Assembly (NCBI GenBank): GCA_946886065.1
Contig: CAMPHU010000098.1
Coordinates: 1 to 15,886 of the forward strand
Length of the DNA stretch: 15,886 nucleotides
DNA from: an uncultured Massilia sp.
Lineage (GTDB): Bacteria > Pseudomonadota > Gammaproteobacteria > Burkholderiales > Burkholderiaceae
Direction: 5' to 3'
A program made the position numbers and the translations under genes. Position 1 is the first letter of the stretch. Each line of letters begins with the position of its first letter. Below the pieces are notes generated by a model. The model made no database searches and was not told where the DNA came from. It worked only from the letters and a program-made list of their open reading frames with translations. Below are positions 13,392 through 15,886 of the stretch, in pieces.

Positions 13392-15886
13392 TTAGAACTT
13401 GTAGTTCAGGCCCGCGTACACGACACGGCCGGCGTAGCCGTTGGAGTAGAAGCGCGCCTTGGTGTCGTTGCCCAGGTGCGAACGCGACTCTTCTTCGGTC
13501 AGGTTCAGCACCGACGCGGTCAGGCTGAGCTGCTTGGTGAAGTTGTACGCGAAGTTCACGTCGACCTGGCTGAACGGCTCTTGATACACGTTCAAGCCGT
13601 TGACCAGGCCGTTGACCACTTCGCCGCGGCGGTTGTAAGAGGCACGGGCCAGGAACTTGTCGGTCTCGTAGAACACAGTCAGGTTGAGCTGGTTCTTGGC
13701 GCTGCCGACCAGCGGCGACTTGCCGATCTCGGTGCCGTCTTCCAGGATGATGGCTGCCTGGTTGGTCTTGTTGTACGTGTAGTTGAACTGGAAGCCGAGG
13801 CCGGAATCCAGGGTGTGCTGCGCGTACAGTTCGACGCCTTCCGACACCGCGTCGCGGCCGCCGGCGCTGGTCGAGTAGTTCTGCACCGTCACTTCCTGGC
13901 CGCCGATGGTCATGTTTATGTCCATCACGACCGGCACCGCGAAGTTGCTCACGTTCTTGCGGAACACACCGGCACCGAGCACCGAGCCGCGGTCGAAGTA
14001 CCATTCCAGGCCCAGGTCGTACTGGGTGGCCTTGTACGCTTCCAGGTTCTTGTTGCTGCCCGAACCGAACCAGCCCTGCTGGTCGCCGCCACCGATCAGG
14101 CGGCGGTCGTTGACGTATTCCTGGCTGTAGTAGTTCAGGCCGCCCGGGGAGGCGATGTCGCCGTAGCTCGGACGCGCCACCACTTTCGACGCCGCGGCGC
14201 GCAGCAGCAGCGTGTCGGTCAGGTCGAACGCGAGGTTCAGGCTGGGCAGGAGGTCGTTGTAGGTTCGGTCCAGCGAGCTGACTTCGAACGACCGAACACG
14301 TGCGGTGCTGTCCGGCAGCCTGGTGAAGCCGCTGGTGCAACCCGAACCGGCCGGTGCGCCGGCAGCCGGCAGCCCCCCTGCCTGGCAAGGCGCCGGTGCG
14401 CCGTTCACGTTGTAGAAGTAGTCGTTGTAGCTCTCGACCTGGTCGGTCGAATCCGCATGCTGCTTGGTACGCACGTAACGCATGCCCAGGTTGCCGCGCA
14501 GGCGGTCGGTCTTGATGTTGGCCTGGAAGTAGAGCGCCGAAATCTTCTCGTCCACGTGGTAGACGAAGTTCTCTTCGTCGCGGGTCTGCATGTCGCCGTA
14601 GGTCGCATTCAGGTGCGCGATATAGGCCGGGTAGTTAATCGCCGGGAAGGCGCTGGCCGCGATACCGCCGGTGAGGTTGCCCAGCGACTCGCCGTACAGG
14701 AAGGACGGCTGGAAGCGGTTGGCGGTCGGGTCGCAGCCGGCCTGGTAGCGCTGGTCGTAGTCGCTCGGATCGGCGCCGTTGCAGACCCAGTAGTTGTTGC
14801 CGGTGCTGCGGCTGGTGCCGCCGTCGCGGTACTTGGCGCCGAACTGCAGCGAGTCGATCCACTTGCCGTCGTTATGCCAGGTGAAGTCGGCCTGGGCGTA
14901 CTTCTGCTGGGTGCTGTTCTTGGTCCACGACGAGGAGGTCGAACCCAGGTCGATTTCGCCGATGCCGTTCATGAGGTTGGTCATCAGCTGCGGCGCGAAG
15001 GTCATGGTCGGCGTGCCGTTGGTGGTCCAGGCGCTGGCGGTGTTGCCCAGTGCCCAGCTGCCGTCCGCGTTCTGGCGGCGCGGCTTGATCGGCATACCGA
15101 ACTGCATTTCGGGACCGCCGCTGGCCCAGGTGCGGCCTGCGGTGACGCTGGCGTCCAGCGACTCGCCCTTCCATTCGGCGGTGAAATCGAAGACTTGCGA
15201 GCGCGACTTCTCGCGGTTGTAGCTGCCGGTGATCTGCGGGGTCGGGATGGTGCAGTCGTCCGGACCGAAGCCGCCGGTGTTGGTCAGTCCGCCGGCTGCC
15301 GCCTGCTCGCCGCTGCAATAGTAGGTCTTGCCCGGGTGGAGGCTGTACTGCGCGCCGGTGACGATGGTGCCGCTCGGGTCGAAGCTCAGGCCGTCCAGCA
15401 GGCGGCCGCCCGGCCAGTTGCCGTCGCCGTCATAACGCGCCATGTTCCATTCGGGGATCTTGAGCGTATTGGTCTGCGAGTCCTGTTTCAGGTCGAAGCG
15501 GAAGTAGTTGGCGGTCAGGTTCAGGTTGCGCATCGGCTTGAACTGCAGGGTCAGCTGGCCGCCCTTGCGCTCGCGCTGCTCTTCCTTGACATCCAGGTTG
15601 ACCGAGGTCGGCATCATGAAATTGGTGTAGTACTTGCCGTTCTGGTCGTAGAAGCCGGACTGGCCCCACCAGTAGGACGTCAGGTCCGATTCCTTGCCGT
15701 TGACGTCGGTCGCCGGGTTGGTGCGGTAGTTGTCGCCGTACCACTGCCAGTTTTCGGTGCTGGCGCCCATGGTGCGCGTGGTGCGCTTCTGCTGGGTCAG
15801 GCCGACCAGCACGCCGAAGCGCTTGCTTTCGTCGTGCCAGGCGTACTGGCCGGAGAACTGGCCGTCGGTCTTCTTGGTGGTGTCGG
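13392..15886 (-). CDS. TonB-dependent outer-membrane receptor, C-terminal 830 residues
   Basis: The coding frame is open to the window edge, so the signal peptide, TonB box and plug domain are missing. Visible sequence is a beta-barrel of alternating aromatic strands and long polar loops, ending in VYAGLNYKF with the C-terminal Phe needed for outer-membrane assembly. The carboxy half has the receptor pattern ARPSYGDI, then NLEAYKATQYDLGLEWYF, and EGVELYAQHTLDSGLGFQFNY (split). Style and length fit the TonB-Xanth-Caul class used for active glycan uptake. Three predicted extracellular loops each contain one cysteine pair. As the first visible gene upstream of the halogenase-like and beta-mannosidase genes, it probably imports the mannose-containing oligosaccharide. 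A TonB-dependent energy supply is assumed from the family. The gene starts before the window; its promoter is not visible. Confidence 0.93.
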   Translation of the reverse strand, partial: DTTKKTDGQFSGQYAWHDESKRFGVLVGLTQQKRTTRTMGASTENWQWYGDNYRTNPATDVNGKESDLTSYWWGQSGFYDQNGKYYTNFMMPTSVNLDVKEEQRERKGGQLTLQFKPMRNLNLTANYFRFDLKQDSQTNTLKIPEWNMARYDGDGNWPGGRLLDGLSFDPSGTIVTGAQYSLHPGKTYYCSGEQAAAGGLTNTGGFGPDDCTIPTPQITGSYNREKSRSQVFDFTAEWKGESLDASVTAGRTWASGGPEMQFGMPIKPRRQNADGSWALGNTASAWTTNGTPTMTFAPQLMTNLMNGIGEIDLGSTSSSWTKNSTQQKYAQADFTWHNDGKWIDSLQFGAKYRDGGTSRSTGNNYWVCNGADPSDYDQRYQAGCDPTANRFQPSFLYGESLGNLTGGIAASAFPAINYPAYIAHLNATYGDMQTRDEENFVYHVDEKISALYFQANIKTDRLRGNLGMRYVRTKQHADSTDQVESYNDYFYNVNGAPAPCQAGGLPAAGAPAGSGCTSGFTRLPDSTARVRSFEVSSLDRTYNDLLPSLNLAFDLTDTLLLRAAASKVVARPSYGDIASPGGLNYYSQEYVNDRRLIGGGDQQGWFGSGSNKNLEAYKATQYDLGLEWYFDRGSVLGAGVFRKNVSNFAVPVVMDINMTIGGQEVTVQNYSTSAGGRDAVSEGVELYAQHTLDSGLGFQFNYTYNKTNQAAIILEDGTEIGKSPLVGSAKNQLNLTVFYETDKFLARASYNRRGEVVNGLVNGLNVYQEPFSQVDVNFAYNFTKQLSLTASVLNLTEEESRSHLGNDTKARFYSNGYAGRVVYAGLNYKF

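Noticed and set aside
9729..13528. Two long plus-strand open frames opposite the GH2 and halogenase-like genes
   Set aside because: Same shadow pattern: no motif, no ribosome site, composition driven by the codon bias of the real genes on the minus strand.

Overview
High-GC Gram-negative DNA (roughly two-thirds G+C by eye) carrying nine complete or nearly complete genes and two genes cut by the window edges, all on the minus strand. Gene content and style (a large TonB-dependent receptor with a C-terminal Phe, a tryptophan-halogenase-like flavoprotein, a LacI-family regulator, and CAZymes with Sec or lipoprotein signals) suggest a plant-, soil- or water-associated proteobacterium. My best guess is a Massilia-like betaproteobacterium (Oxalobacteraceae), with Xanthomonadaceae as the alternative; this is inference from recalled gene neighbourhoods, not from a marker gene.

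Layout in the direction of transcription (high to low coordinates). First block: TonB-dependent receptor (5' end outside the window), 94 bp with two hairpins, flavin-dependent halogenase-like protein, GH2 beta-mannosidase overlapping it by 4 nt. Then about 230 bp of relatively AT-rich control DNA with a good sigma70-type promoter and two nearly identical operator-like elements. Second block: LacI-family regulator, AGE-family mannose isomerase, PfkB sugar kinase, GH92 alpha-mannosidase, FucP/GluP-type sugar transporter, a strong hairpin, GH63/MGH1-like lipoprotein glycosidase, and the start of a GH31 glycosidase that runs off the window. Most junctions in the second block overlap or are under 60 bp.

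The genes read as a mannose-rich glycan utilisation locus. The receptor imports an oligosaccharide across the outer membrane. Exported GH92, GH2, GH63-like and GH31 enzymes would trim alpha-mannose, beta-mannose and probably glucose. The FucP/GluP-like transporter would carry the free hexose inward. The AGE-family protein would isomerise mannose to fructose and the PfkB kinase would make fructose 6-phosphate, so phosphomannose isomerase would not be needed. The LacI-family protein is probably the local, autoregulated sensor. GH63 + GH31 + GH92 + GH2 is also the set of activities expected for stripping a glucosylated high-mannose N-glycan; the actual substrate is not proved here.

The least explained parts are the halogenase-like gene inside a sugar operon, hairpins placed directly after both transporter genes, and a LacI-family regulator with an atypical hinge next to AT-rich operator candidates that lack the usual central CG. 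No RNA genes, insertion sequences, CRISPR arrays or plus-strand genes were found.
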